Assembly (NCBI RefSeq): GCF_030272615.1
Contig: NC_081415.1
Coordinates: forward strand, 188,360,270 to 188,424,269
Direction: 5' to 3'
Source of the DNA: Cryptomeria japonica
Taxonomy: Eukaryota > Streptophyta > Pinopsida > Cupressales > Cupressaceae
Length of the DNA: 64,000 nucleotides
A program made the position numbers and the translations under genes. The notes under the pieces were generated by a model that saw only the letters and a program-made list of their open reading frames with translations, did not search any database and was not told the DNA's origin. Shown piece by piece: positions 1-10,989 of this stretch (position 1 is its first letter; each line of letters begins with the position of its first letter).

Positions 1-1
1 G

Positions 2-352
2 TCTACAGCTGAAGCGAAGTAGGTGGGAGCATTTATGAACTGCACTCAGGCAATCTGGATGAAGCATGTACTGAATGGCTTCAAAGTAACTATATCTGAA
101 CCGGTGAGTATTTTCTGTGATAATACTAGTGCAATCAATATTTCCAAAAATATAGTATTGCATACTAGGACCAAGCATATTGAGCTCAAGTATCATTTCT
201 TGAGAGAAAAGGTTTAGAACAAAGAGGTTGTATTAGAACATGTTTCTAGTAAGGAGCAGCTAGGAGACATATTCAATAAACCCTTATCGAAGACTACATT
301 TACCTATTTGAGAGGTGAATTAGGGGTTCTGCTCCTTCATGAAATAAATTAA
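2..352 (+). pseudogene. Copia F: C-terminal RNase H remnant
   Basis: This is the end of a Ty1/copia polyprotein (RNase H domain, degrades RNA in RNA-DNA hybrids during reverse transcription). The frame reads through STAEAK, an FCDNTSAINISKN motif, the TKHIELKYHFLRE block and the terminal KPLSKTTF-LRGELGVL motif, all hallmarks of plant Copia RNase H. A TAG at 215-217 breaks it. It resembles the same domain of element A (25090-25456) but is clearly a different family. The rest of the polyprotein lies left of the window. It belongs to the outer element F, whose 3' part resumes at 46712. Confidence 0.9.
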
Positions 353-486
353 AAATGTGTGCTCCACATCAGTCAGCTACTACAATGTCAAATTTTACAG
401 GATTGATGTGTTGAAGGATGTTACTCCATAGGGGGAGAAACATAGTGGAGCTTGGAATCTTATGCCTCCACTTTGGCATTGCTGTC
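353..486 (+). other. Copia F: spacer between pol and PPT, left piece
   Basis: This is non-coding sequence downstream of the F polyprotein, including a purine-rich AGGGGGAGAAA at about 429-439. It ends with TTTGGCATTGCTGTC, which resembles the phrase other Copia elements here carry before their polypurine tract. It is cut by E at 486/487 and continues at 46712. The last five bases (482-486, CTGTC) are the left TSD of E. Confidence 0.7.
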
Positions 487-1267
487 TGTTAGTCCCCCCT
501 ACAATTTTCCCTTTTGAATTTCATACTTGGGGGTTTTCCTTATTGTGCCTTTATTTCCATTGGGTATTTTGTTCTCCTTCCTACTTGAACCGTTGAACTC
601 TTTCTAAAAAGTTCAATAGGTAAAAAGTTCAAAGCACATTTTAGAAAAAAGTCATTAGTGGTCTTTGTCTTCGTGAGATCAAGCACACTTTTGTTTTACA
701 TATTCAACTTTGAACCTATGAACCTTAATTGGTTCAAGGTTCAAAACATCTTTTGTGAGTCGTGGCAATGTATTGTTGTATAACGATCAAATTTCTATAT
801 GTTTTAAGTTACTTTCCGACCTTGTATTTTGAACCAAATCTCAAGCGGTTAAAATGGTTCAAGGCTTCTACTTAATAATCATCATTGTTGCTCATTCCGA
901 GTATTGTTGTGTGCTGCTCATTCATTGTTGTACTTCCTAAATGAACTTGAACTGTTGAAATTTTTGTCAAATAGTTCAAGGTTCATGAGTTCATTTCAAA
1001 ACTAACTCTAAGGCTTTTTGATGATAATGAAAGTGGCATGACAAGAAGGAGTATTCCCAGCATTCAACAGTTTTAAAATTCTAAATATGGAAAGTAATCA
1101 TGAGTGCATCAACTACTTGTGTGGAAGTGATGGATAATTAAGAAGGTGTCAAATTCTAGTCATTTTATTGTTACTTCACATGCTTGAGTAAATCATAATG
1201 AAGTGTGTGTGTCTTTATCGATATTTTCTCGTCTGATCAAAAGGAATGTATGAATTTATTTGCATAG

Positions 1268-1372
1268 TTTGTAAGGGTTGCTGCTGCCATACTTGAGCAA
1301 ATTGGAGGCACTGAAGGTAAAACCAACTCTGATTTCCTAAGGAAGTTTCTAGTTTTCATGGTGGTAATGGGT
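1268..1372 (+). other. Exon-like stretch with GT donor upstream of the LTR frame
   Basis: A short open segment coding for about 34 residues (core ILEQIG-EGKTNS-FLRKF) is followed by GTAAGT at 1371. The same arrangement, with mostly conservative differences, lies at 32150-32246 in the other LTR. It looks like a first exon with a splice donor. I could not identify an acceptor that keeps the frame before 1498. A second short frame (core NLMSSENIT-ARRHFLGS in the 3' copy) overlaps the start of the long ORF in both LTRs. Confidence 0.3.
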
Positions 1373-1497
1373 AAGTTCGTAAGCTATGTTTCTTTAAGTT
1401 CTGAAGATTTATCAATATAGGAAGAAAATCTGTAAATTGTTGGAGTAAAATTCTGCCTTGTTTTAGAATTTCTTGGTTAGAAATATAGATAGGCAGT

Positions 1498-4400
1498 ATC
1501 AGGCCAATATTGCCGAAGCTTGGTCGGACCTCATGTCTAGTGAGCATATTACCAAAGCTAGAAGACACTTCCTTGGCTCATGTTGATTTAGGAGATTTCT
1601 TAGAGAGATCCAAGAACCCTCAAATTGGTTCAATGATGGAGAAAATAGTGAAAAGCGGTCTTGTTGAAGCTGTTGTGTTTCCGCTTGTCGCACCATGTCC
1701 AGATTTGGTGATGGCTTGCATGAATAGGTATGATATGGAGAATAGATGCATCAAAACTAGTAATGGTGAGTTGCTAGTTAGTATCAACAAAGAAACTGTA
1801 ATGGCGGCAATGGGAATTCTGCACAAGGACGAATATAAGGACTGGACCATTGGGAACTCGTATGCCTATTTTTCAGAAAAGAAGAGTAAGTATAGGAGTC
1901 TGATTGCTAGGAATTGCATCCTAAAAGTTCAGAAAGGAGGGTCATAGCTGCCAAAGCCCTTGACTTGAGAGAATTTCATGACAAAAGTGTGGGATATTGT
2001 GATACTTCTGAATAGGGTGAAGGGAAACTCACATTCTTTCTACTAGGAAGATTGGATGTACTTTCTCATCCACATATTGTTATCTAGTGACAGGTATCTT
2101 GATTGGTCTCAGGTAATTACAAAAAGACTTCATGAAGGGTTGAGTAATTTTGTGGGAATGTCAGGTTTTTATATGTGTTCTTATCTTTTCTACATACTAG
2201 CTTGTACAAGGGATTGGCTTGGTTTGCCTAATGAACCTTGGGTATATGGGATGAGGGTGTATAATTATTATCCCCTGTTACAGCAACATAGACATGTTGA
2301 GAAAATTGATAGATGGAATGGAGCTTTCATGGGAAAACATGCTTTTGAGCTCTAGGAGGATGTGAACAGAAGAATGTTTGTTGAAGAAATGGAGTTTATA
2401 AGCATATATGGTAGCTTCTTTATTCAATTTCCTAGGTTTAATTACCTATGGGTAGGTGGTTTTGAGGGTCAACCATTGAAGCTGCCTAGGTATGCCTTCG
2501 ACAGCTATGTACTTATAGAGGTAAGCAGGCAACTAGCTTACAATGATAAGAGATTGGGAACAAAGGACGAGTCTGGAGTTGTATTCCCTGTTGAACTCGG
2601 ATACTATAGCTACAAATCTGTGTATGACACTCTGAATTTGGAATTAGAATTCAAGAGGATGAACTTGCAGCCGTATGTGGCAAGACAAAAGTTTGACAGT
2701 AGAGGTTATGCCATCAAAAACCTAAATATGGATAACCATTTTTGTCATGAGCCTCAATTGGAGGATTACTGGGAGAATTGTTGTTATGAATATGAGCTAA
2801 GGAAAAGACTATGGTCAAGATTCACTTTGCAAAAAATAACTACCATGAAGCTTTCAATCAATATATCTGGAGTATCGGAAGATACATGGGAAGATGTCCT
2901 TGATCTCGATTTCATCATAGAGGTTCAAGGAAAACCAATTCCAGAAATTGATTGGAATAAAAAGGATGATGATAATATTCAAACTAGAACCTTCAATGTT
3001 ATGAGAAGAACAGAAAGATTGTTGAGAAACCAAAAGTTTAAGGAGGGGTCTCACATGTCCTCACATGAACTAAGAATTGATTCACACGTTGTGACTCAAT
3101 CTCCCATTTCTTCCACTAATGAAATTGTTAATGTTGTAGGTGTTTCAAGGCCTATTGTTGAGAAAATCCAACCTAGGAGATCAAAGAAGTCACCATAAGG
3201 TTTCACAGTTGCTCGAGTAACTCGGTCTAGGAGTAAGAAGAAGAGTAGGGAGCCCATTTTAAAATAGGTTATTGTAGTCCTAGACCCTAGTGAAGAGATA
3301 GAGGAAACAATGGATCCATAGGATCTAGATGAACCTGTGATATAGGAAATGGACACAAGCAAAGAAGTGGAAAGCCAACTACACCCCATGAACACCTTGG
3401 TCATTGTCACTTCACCTGATATACAAAACACTCCTCTACCAAAAGAGCCTGTAAACACACCATGATGGTTGGAAGATGTTGTTGGAAAGAAATGGAGTGT
3501 AGTGCTGATTACAATCCCTATGGAAGACATGGTCATCAAATATTTAGGAAAGGCATCAAAGCCGAAGAAACTCAAGACGCAAAAAATGCTTGATGTAGAT
3601 GAAACAACAAGTCACTGGATGACCTAGATAGCCAAACCAATTCCAAGGAAAGATGTAGACTAAGCTACTGAGGAGGATTTTACAGTTGAAAATATAGATT
3701 TGGGAGTTGCTTCGTGTGCCGTGGATGTTAAGCATTTGGAATCATCCACAAAAAGGATAATTTCAAGAACATGGAAGGATGAAAAAGATGAAAGGGAATT
3801 GAATCAAGTTGTTACTCAAATGGCTGAGTATATCAATGCCATCCATAATCCAAACCCCCAAACTTTATCACAGATACCAGTATTATTTGATCCCAAATCT
3901 CCAGCCAATCAGAAGATGTTGGACCAGGTTCAAAGGAATAAAATAGTTACAGAAATGTTCAATAAATAGTTGGATCTTATAATGCAATATGGATCAGATT
4001 ATATCATCAATCTGGTGAAGGTTTATAAAGATGTCAAAACTATGAGCAAGGAATTAGAGATAGAAATGGTGGCTTGGGAGAAAGAAATGATCAAATGGGT
4101 GGCGGTCCTTGCACAAATGAATGATATACAAAAATATGGGGTGATGAAGTTCTTGGGTGAAAAACTAGTAGAAAATATGGATGATAATGTATTGTATGTA
4201 TCAAGGAAGAATGTGGAGTGGTGTAACTCGGTCATCAAAGAAGGTCACGAAGAGTCCACCAAATTGCTTAGAGGATTGACAAACTTGATCGATACAATAT
4301 AGAAGGATCTCAAGTGCATTGACATCTAGCTCATGAAAGATGGTGCCAAGACATTTGAGGCAGCCATAGATATGACCAAGATCTTTCAGGAAAGAATACA

Positions 4401-4617
4401 ATTCATTTAGATGACTAATTATTTGACCACAAACGACTTCTCAAAAGTGGCTAGGATCGAATCGATGCTCATAGTTTGTTCTGATCATTTGGAGGTACAC
4501 AAGGGAAAAGTGGCATAAGTGAACATGGATAAGGAGGTGTGGAAGCAAAGCATTCAACACATTGGTCTTCCTTATTTTCAGGTCATCTTGAGCTTCTTGG
4601 TGGCACACCTGGAATGA
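1498..4617 (+). pseudogene. LTR-embedded ORF of element E, 5' copy (~1,040 codons)
   Basis: One reading frame runs from 1498 (ATC here, ATG at the matching 32384) to TGA at 4615, with about 16 internal stops but no frameshift. I do not recognise the protein. The N-terminal ~500 residues look globular, with CMNRYD, LLVSIN-ETV-AMGI, DWTIG, ILLNRV-GNSHSF, GLPNEPW, FFIQFPRF and GGFEGQP motifs. Around 3200-3250 a basic RSRSKKKSR run could be a nuclear localisation signal. An acidic and proline-rich middle follows, then a helical charged C-terminal third. There is no gag, pol or clear membrane segment. Position in the LTR recalls 3' accessory genes of retroviruses, but the function is unknown. Confidence 0.75.
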
Positions 4618-5507
4618 CGTGGCTTTGCGGCAAAGTATGATAGATCCATAACCTCCTCTTCCATAGTGGAAGCATAGTTAATCCAAGAATGATGTGTCAA
4701 CCTCATAGTGGTTGTTGTTTTAGTTTTCTTTCCTATTATAGTAAATGTCTTCTTTAACCTTTGGTTAAAGTAAAGTGTAATTTTGTTATGTAAAAACTAT
4801 GAGCCTAGAGGTTACTTAAGTTGGAAAGCTTGTCTTTGTGGAGGTCTAAAAAACTATTTTTTTTTACAGTAGATAATATTTGTGTTGCTGGAAACTGGAA
4901 TGATTGATCAATCAATATAAGTTATGGTGTTATCTTTAAATCTGGGTGTTTAATGAATAGCAGTATTTCTTGAGAAGTTTGCTATAAACATGATATCATT
5001 TTATGCTCAGTCATTTTCTATATTTTCTTCAATTCATGGTTATCATTAGTTGTTAGTAGACTCATTACATATTGATTTTCTTGATCCCCCTTTCCCTATG
5101 AGGCATGAGAGAGTATCGATCAGCCTTCAGTATTGCTAAGCTTCTACTGTGCTTTGAATTTATATAGTGAGCATGTTTGTGAATCAGAGTCTATGAACTC
5201 TCATTAAATTCTTTTTGAAAATTTTCTCTGCTCTTAGTTTGGAGACATTCATTTGTGTCGATGGATGAATGTTGAAGCCTTTCAATGCTTTCTGGTAAAA
5301 AGTGTTGGCATTTCATTTTTATAATAAATTCATTGCAAATCATACGAGGAGATGCCCTCTAATGCAGAGGTTTAATTTTAATCAATTCATCCAACTTTTG
5401 GTAGTTTGTTTCCTTTTATAAAGGGTGAAACAGAGTTATATTTTTTCTTCAGTAAGATAATTATTAAGATTTCAGGAAAGGGACAAATCTGTTTACCAAC
5501 AAATTTT

Positions 5508-5526
5508 TGGCGACTCTGCTAGGGAG
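5508..5526 (+). other. Element E primer-binding site
   Basis: TGGCGACTCTGCTAGGGAG starts six bases after the 5' LTR end. It begins with TGG, the complement of tRNA CCA, and resembles priming sites of Tat/Ogre-type Gypsy elements. The tRNA is possibly Arg, which I have not verified. It fixes 487-5501 as the 5' LTR. Confidence 0.7.
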
Positions 5527-5655
5527 TCGAATTATAAGACTGGTCGTCTAGTTGCAAGACTGGAGTCAAAGAGATATACTAGATCCCAAATAAGGGAGGG
5601 GGTAGTTGATTCTGTCTTTCAAGAGTTATAGAACCTCAATTTTCAATCCACTTTT

Positions 5656-5826
5656 TCACCTTGAAGACGAGCAAGAAGTAGGCCTCCTTCCCCATCACCA
5701 TCATCTCCTGTGTCCTCAATTTGTCAAGCTCTAACCTTGCATGGTATTTCTTTACAAAATATAATCAACCCGACTCCATTAAATATCATACTTCCAATGG
5801 CATTAAAAATTCCTTGGGGGGCTGCT
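5656..5826 (+). pseudogene. Element E gag, N-terminal piece (cut by D)
   Basis: The open frame begins with an Arg/Ser/Pro-rich stretch (RPPSPSPSSP) and runs to MALKIPWGAA at 5826. There D interrupts it. The frame resumes without loss at 13780, immediately after the right TSD of D. This independently confirms the D insertion point. The true start codon is not clear. Confidence 0.7.
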
Positions 5827-7449
5827 TGATGGGGTTCACCTAGCCTCCTCAACACTTCACCTAGTTGGTGTTGCTCAATTCCACCAACTCACTAGGACTA
5901 GTTGCACTCTAGACCTCCAATTCCTTCTCAATATCTTCTAGGGATTTATTCTTTACCTTTATAAGGTGTATGCTTCAGGTGTTTTGGTTAGCAACCCTAC
6001 CTATTCACAGTTCTTCTCAGGTGCTCAATTATGGCTTCCTAGCTTCAACTTGTCAAACTGACCTCCCACAGTTGTGAGATGATGTAGAGGTTTGGAGGTG
6101 TCTACTAACTTGTTTTGTATGCATTTGGATTCCATTGGTGGTTTTTATCCTTTAGGTTTCTTAATGATTTCAAAATGTTGCCTAGAAAAGGGCTACAAGG
6201 AATGAGCCCTAATTAGGCCTCCAAATCCGATTTTCTAGGGCTTGAAGGAAAATGATGCAAAAATCCCTGAAATAAGTTTGTATTTTATTCAAAGATACAC
6301 CTAACCCTAAAGGATTTTTGAGGTTTTGGCCCCTAGTTTGACTGTACAATGTACTAACCCCAAAATGAGGGTTTTGAAGCATTTACTAGGTCTTTAACTA
6401 GCAGTGAATTAACAAGTTGGGGTTTTGGTGTCAAATGGATTTGTAAAAGATCCTCCTTGCATTAAAAACTCTGACCCAACTCCATGGACCCCTACAAACT
6501 CTGAAATGGTGATTTTTTACTCACCCCTGCACTTTACACCACATTTTCACCTTATTTCCTCTAGCCGGGTTGCTCCTGGACTCACCTAGAATAAGGTGTC
6601 AGTCATACTTAAAATTCTCTCTAGCACTTGAACCTACATATGTAAAATGTATAGGTGGTTTTCTACCATGTCAAAACTAGCCATGATGGCAACACGTGTG
6701 GAACTCATGGGGCAACCATATTTACAAGAAAACTGCTATTGACAAGCCAAAACTAGCTATTTAAAAACTTCAACAAGAAAACACCAATGTATAGTATTTA
6801 TAAAGCTCTAAATTGAACCAACAACACAAAGATACATAATAGTAACTCAATCCATTTCTGGATCAATAGATTCAATCCATACACAATTGCAAAATGAGTG
6901 AAAACAAGCCAAAATGTTGCCAACAAGATTGAAAATGAGTAGTTTCAGTTTTTGAACTCACATTACACACTTCTCCAACCTTGGTAAAAATAAAAGAGGG
7001 GGTTTTAATAGCTTTCCTACATGTATAATCCTCCTAGGGAATTGGAAAATCCCTAACTCCAATGCTAACCAAATTTAGGACAAAAGTTGTCATGACAACT
7101 TTTTGCAACTTTGCACTTTTGCACTTTTTGGTCTCTCCAACCTATAAGACCTATTCCAAGTCATCACATATGACTTTTCAAACATTTCTTAGACCTATTT
7201 AACCATCCCTAATTCTTATACCAAGTTTTGACACTTTTGACCAACAAGAAGGTCAACTACCTACTCAAACCCACTATTTACAAAAAAATGCAAACCTAAG
7301 AATTATGAACTCAACCTAGGCCTACATTGACTCAAAATACTAACTCTTGGACCCTCCTAGAGTCCTTATTCACTACTGACTTGGCTAGGGTCAGCACAAG
7401 CCAAAATTGTGAAAACTAAATTGCCTAAGTCCTAGGTGCTCCCGCACCA
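5827..7449 (-). repeat. Element D 3' LTR
   Basis: On the plus strand it begins TGATGGGGTTCACC and ends GCACCA, and matches 12131-13774 along its length. It is about 21 bp shorter, because the other LTR has a short duplication around 13400. The minus-strand sequence just before it (7450-7465) is a weak purine tract, TTTGGGAGAATG. Confidence 0.92.
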
Positions 7450-7499
7450 TTCTCCCAAACAAAAGAAGATCATGTCACCTCTTTGTGAATCAGATTTTG

Positions 7500-8938
7500 A
7501 TCAATACCAAGCTTCTTGAACATTGTCTCAAGAACCCATGTAGCTTCAGCTTCATCCATACCCTACCATTTGATTAGGTTCTCCCAATAGGCTTGATGCC
7601 TTGTCTTTTTGGTGATCCTTGAACTCAACACCTTCTCGATCTTTGGATTTGGTTTGGTTGGTAAGTAAAGGTTGTTCACATCATTTGATACCTCTGAGTG
7701 ACTACAATCTGAACCTTGAATTGGTCCCTTATATGCAATCAAGTCTGCTATATTGAAAACCGGTGACAATCCTATGTCACTAGGTAGATCCACCTTGTAT
7801 GCATTTTCTCCATACTTGGCTAGAATGGTACATGGACCTATCCTTCTCATTTGAAACTTTTTAGGAACTCCTTGTTGTAGCCTTTCTTTGTTTATGTGCA
7901 CCATGACAAGATATACCACTGGAAATTGTAGGTTTTTCCTCTTTTCATCCACTTTTTGCTTGAGTTTTCTTGTGTTCTCCATCAATGCTTGCTTGACTGA
8001 TTCATAGACTTCCTTCATTGATTGAGCAAAGTCTTTTGCATATCCACTTCTTGTTGCTGCACTACCTAAGTCTCTCAACTCCAAAATGCCTCTTGGGTGC
8101 ACTCCATAGACCGCCTAAAAAGGGCTCTTACCAGTAGTCCTATTCATGGTATCATTGTATGCATATTCAACTTGTGAGAGTACTTGATCCCATGTCTAAC
8201 CATATTCCTTGGTAAGGCACCTTAATAAGTTTCCCAAGCTCTTATTCACCACTTCGGTCTGCCCATATGTTTGACGATGGTAGGTTGATCCAAAAGAGAG
8301 GTTGGTGCCAAGATTTTGCCAAAGTGTCTTCCAAAAATGAATCATGAAATTTGAGTCTCTATCTGAAACAATGCTCATGGGTAAACCATGTATCCTCACT
8401 ACCTCTTTGAAGAACAATTGAGCTATTTGGCATGCATCATGAGTAGTCTTGCAAGGCACAAAGTGAGCCATTTTGCTAAATCTGTCTCATATCCATGTTT
8501 TGTCCTTGGTAAACCTACTAAAAATTCCATACTAATGCATTCCCAAGGTCTATTTTGTATGGGAAGAGGTTGATATAAACTGGCATTTGTAGAAGTACCT
8601 TTGGCCTTTTGGCAAACTATGCAAGGCTCCACATACTTCTTCACATCTTGATTCATCCTTGACCAATAGTAGTACCTCTGAACCAACTCTTGAATGTTAT
8701 TGACTCCAAAATGTCCACTAAGGCTGCCATTATGCTTCTCTTATATAATATTTTCCCTCATTGAGCATCTAGGTACACAAAGCTGCCCACCTCTAAACAA
8801 TAGTCTATTTTGCAAAGTAAAATCAAAATTCTCACTATGGAAGTGATTTTGATACTCCTTACACACCTTGTAGGCATTTGAGAAGTCTTCATCCTCTGGA
8901 TATAAGCCTCTAAAACTTTCAACACCTATGCTTCTCAA
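7500..8938 (-). pseudogene. Element D integrase with C-terminal chromodomain
   Basis: Integrase joins element cDNA to the genome. Visible on the minus strand: the HHCC zinc part near 8750-8640 (CIVCQKAKG); the catalytic core with SMEFLVGLPRT (first acidic residue is Glu where Asp is usual), [10 protein letters not shown] and [10 protein letters not shown]; and a C-terminal domain with FQMRRIGPC. It ends in a chromodomain-like motif, RITKKTRHQAYWENLIKW, a TAG at 7563-7565, then GMDEAEATWVLETMFKKLG. The chromodomain tethers integration to marked chromatin in chromoviruses. Several stops and frame breaks separate the parts. Confidence 0.85.
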
Positions 8939-8944
8939 TTGGAT

Positions 8945-9420
8945 CTCTTAGAATATCAAAAGTCTTCTACTCAATGCATCAACTACTCGGTTTAACTACC
9001 CTTTCTTTTGCTTAATGGTGAATGTATAGGCCTACATATACTCGACCCATTTCATGTGTTTATGACTAAGGTTATCTTGTGAGTTTAGGAAACTCAATGC
9101 TTGGCTGTCCGTATAGACTACAAATTCTTTAGGGAGGAGATAGTGTCTCCACTTCCTCAAAGCCTACACTAAAGAATACAACTCAAGATCATAAGAAGAG
9201 TATTTCTTCTTGGCATCACTTAGCTTCTCACTATGGAAATCTACTGGTCTTTCTTCTTGGCTGAGGACAACACCTATTGCAACATTTCTTGCATCACATT
9301 CCACAATGAAAATTTTCTCAAAACTAGGCAACACTAGTACCAGTTGAGTAGCTATCTTCTCCTTCAAGGTTTCAAAACATTTGTTTTCTTCCTCATTTCA
9401 CTAAAACTTTTCCTTCATTC
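8945..9420 (-). pseudogene. Element D RNase H
   Basis: This is the Gypsy RNase H domain. The motifs [41 protein letters not shown] and VVDALSRR are visible with their acidic residues retained. Stops occur near 9164 and 9000. It lies between the RT palm and integrase in the usual order. Confidence 0.8.
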
Positions 9421-10412
9421 CACCTCTAATTGTGTCTAACATTGGTGCATAAATAGCACTGAATTTCCTTATGAAATTCCTATAGTACTGAGCTAGTCCA
9501 TGGAATCTTCTCACCTTTGTTGCTGACTTGGGAGTAGGCTAATTTACAATGGGTTCAACCTTGCTAGGATCCATCTTAAGGTTTCCTTGAGACAACACAA
9601 ATCCAAGCTAAAAAAACTCCTACTTGACAAACTCACACCTATCCAAGTTCATGGTTATCTTTTCATCATACAATCTTTGTAATACATCTTGCAAATGAGA
9701 AATATGATCTGCCCTATCCTTACTGAAAATGAGAATGTCATCTAGATATACCACCACAAGTTTACCTATGAAGTCATTCATCACCTCATTCATGAGTCTC
9801 ATGAAGGTGCTTAGAACATTGGATAAGCCAAATGGCATTTCAAGCCACTCATAAAGTCCCTTTGTTGTCTTGAATGTTGTTTTCCATTCATCACCCTCCT
9901 TAATCCTAATTTGGTGATATCCACTCTTAAGATCAATCTTGGTAAAAGTACTCGGCTTCCCCTAAAAAATCCATGAGGTCTTCTATTTTAGGAATAGGGA
10001 ACCTATATCTGATGGTGATCCTATTTATAGCTCTAGAATCAGTACACAACCTCCAAGTACCAGCTTTCTTTGGGGCTAACACGGTAGGGACAACACAATG
10101 GCTAATACTTTTCCTAATTAGGCATTGGTCTAAGAGCTCTTGGATTTGCTTGGCAATCTCAATGTTTTGTCGGAGAGTCATATTATAAGATGATTTGTTA
10201 GGTAAGGATGGTCCGGGAATGAAGTCTATTTGATGGCTTATGGCTCTTTTAGGAGATAATGTGGCTAGTTGTCCATAACTTACTATGCCTTTGAATTTCT
10301 TCAACAAATCTTGCACCTCTATTGGATAATTCAGCTTCTCTTTCTTGTCTTCCTCTTTAGTCTTCATCACTAGTGCAAACCCTACACCTTCACCTTCCTC
10401 AAGTGTCTTCAA
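9420..10412 (-). pseudogene. Element D reverse transcriptase
   Basis: This copied the element RNA into DNA. From 10412: the protease-RT linker, then VLAPKKAGTWRLCTDSRAIN, RYRFPIPKIEDL, a frameshift near 9943 (the continuation [11 protein letters not shown] is in another frame), [19 protein letters not shown] and the catalytic [10 protein letters not shown] at about 9745-9715 with both Asp retained, then LDRCEFVK. Gypsy type. Confidence 0.88.
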
Positions 10413-10415
10413 GAA

Positions 10416-10817
10416 CTACTTTTCACTTACCAAAAGAACATTAGGACCAGCTTCCATTTTCTCACCTTCCTCAAGGATAGACTTAATCTTGAATGTGACT
10501 CCATCTTTCTTGAATGAGTATGCATTCTTGTCTCCATCATGGATAGCTTGTCTATCGAATTGCCATGGTCTTCCCAATAGGAGATGACATACATCCATGG
10601 GTAGGAAATCACATAATACCTTGTCCTTATACCTTCCAATGGTAAAATCCACCCATGCTTGCTCATTGACTAGAACATGTTGGCCTTTGTTTAACCAAGT
10701 GACTCTATAAGGGTTATTGTGAGGTATTCTTTGCAATTTTATTTTGCTCACTACCTCTTCTGATACAATATTGTCTGTAGACCCTGAATCAATGATTACC
10801 CTGCACACTTTATCCAT
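10416..10817 (-). pseudogene. Element D aspartic protease
   Basis: A retropepsin-like protease with the active-site motif VIIDSGSTDNIVS near 10800-10755 (Asp-Ser-Gly intact) and the later LLLGRPWQFDRQ motif typical of plant Gypsy proteases. It would release Gag and Pol products. The segment itself is open for 133 codons and is followed by the RT linker after a stop at 10416-10418. Confidence 0.85.
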
Positions 10818-10989
10818 AATCTTTCATTTTACTCTAAATAAGGACCTTCTTTGGCTAGGCTCTTCTCTGACCGGTTCTTTGATCAAAGTTCTCCTTATCA
10901 TCAAGTTGTCACTTACTTCTGACTCCAAGGCAACCTATAAGGTCTTGTTTCTTGAGGACTCTTCTTGAAGATAGTTCACCATTCTTTCA

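Larger units (their letters stand above)
487..5501 (+). repeat. Element E 5' LTR (5.0 kb)
   Basis: The same sequence recurs, starting sharply at 19403 and ending at 46711, once nested elements are removed. It starts TGTTAG and ends ACCAACA, followed six bases later by a tRNA-type priming site, which identifies it as an LTR rather than a segmental duplication. Such length is known for Tat/Ogre-type elements. Bases 586-980 are rich in GTTCAA/TTGAAC words. Bases 1498-4617 carry a long reading frame (separate entry). Bases 4618-5501 show no coding signal. The other LTR has a deletion of about 42 bp near 880-925. Confidence 0.85.

Noticed and set aside
487-5501. The 5-kb repeat as a segmental duplication instead of an LTR
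   Set aside because: It begins TG, is followed by a priming site, brackets a complete gag-pol, and its two copies agree in length once inserts are removed.
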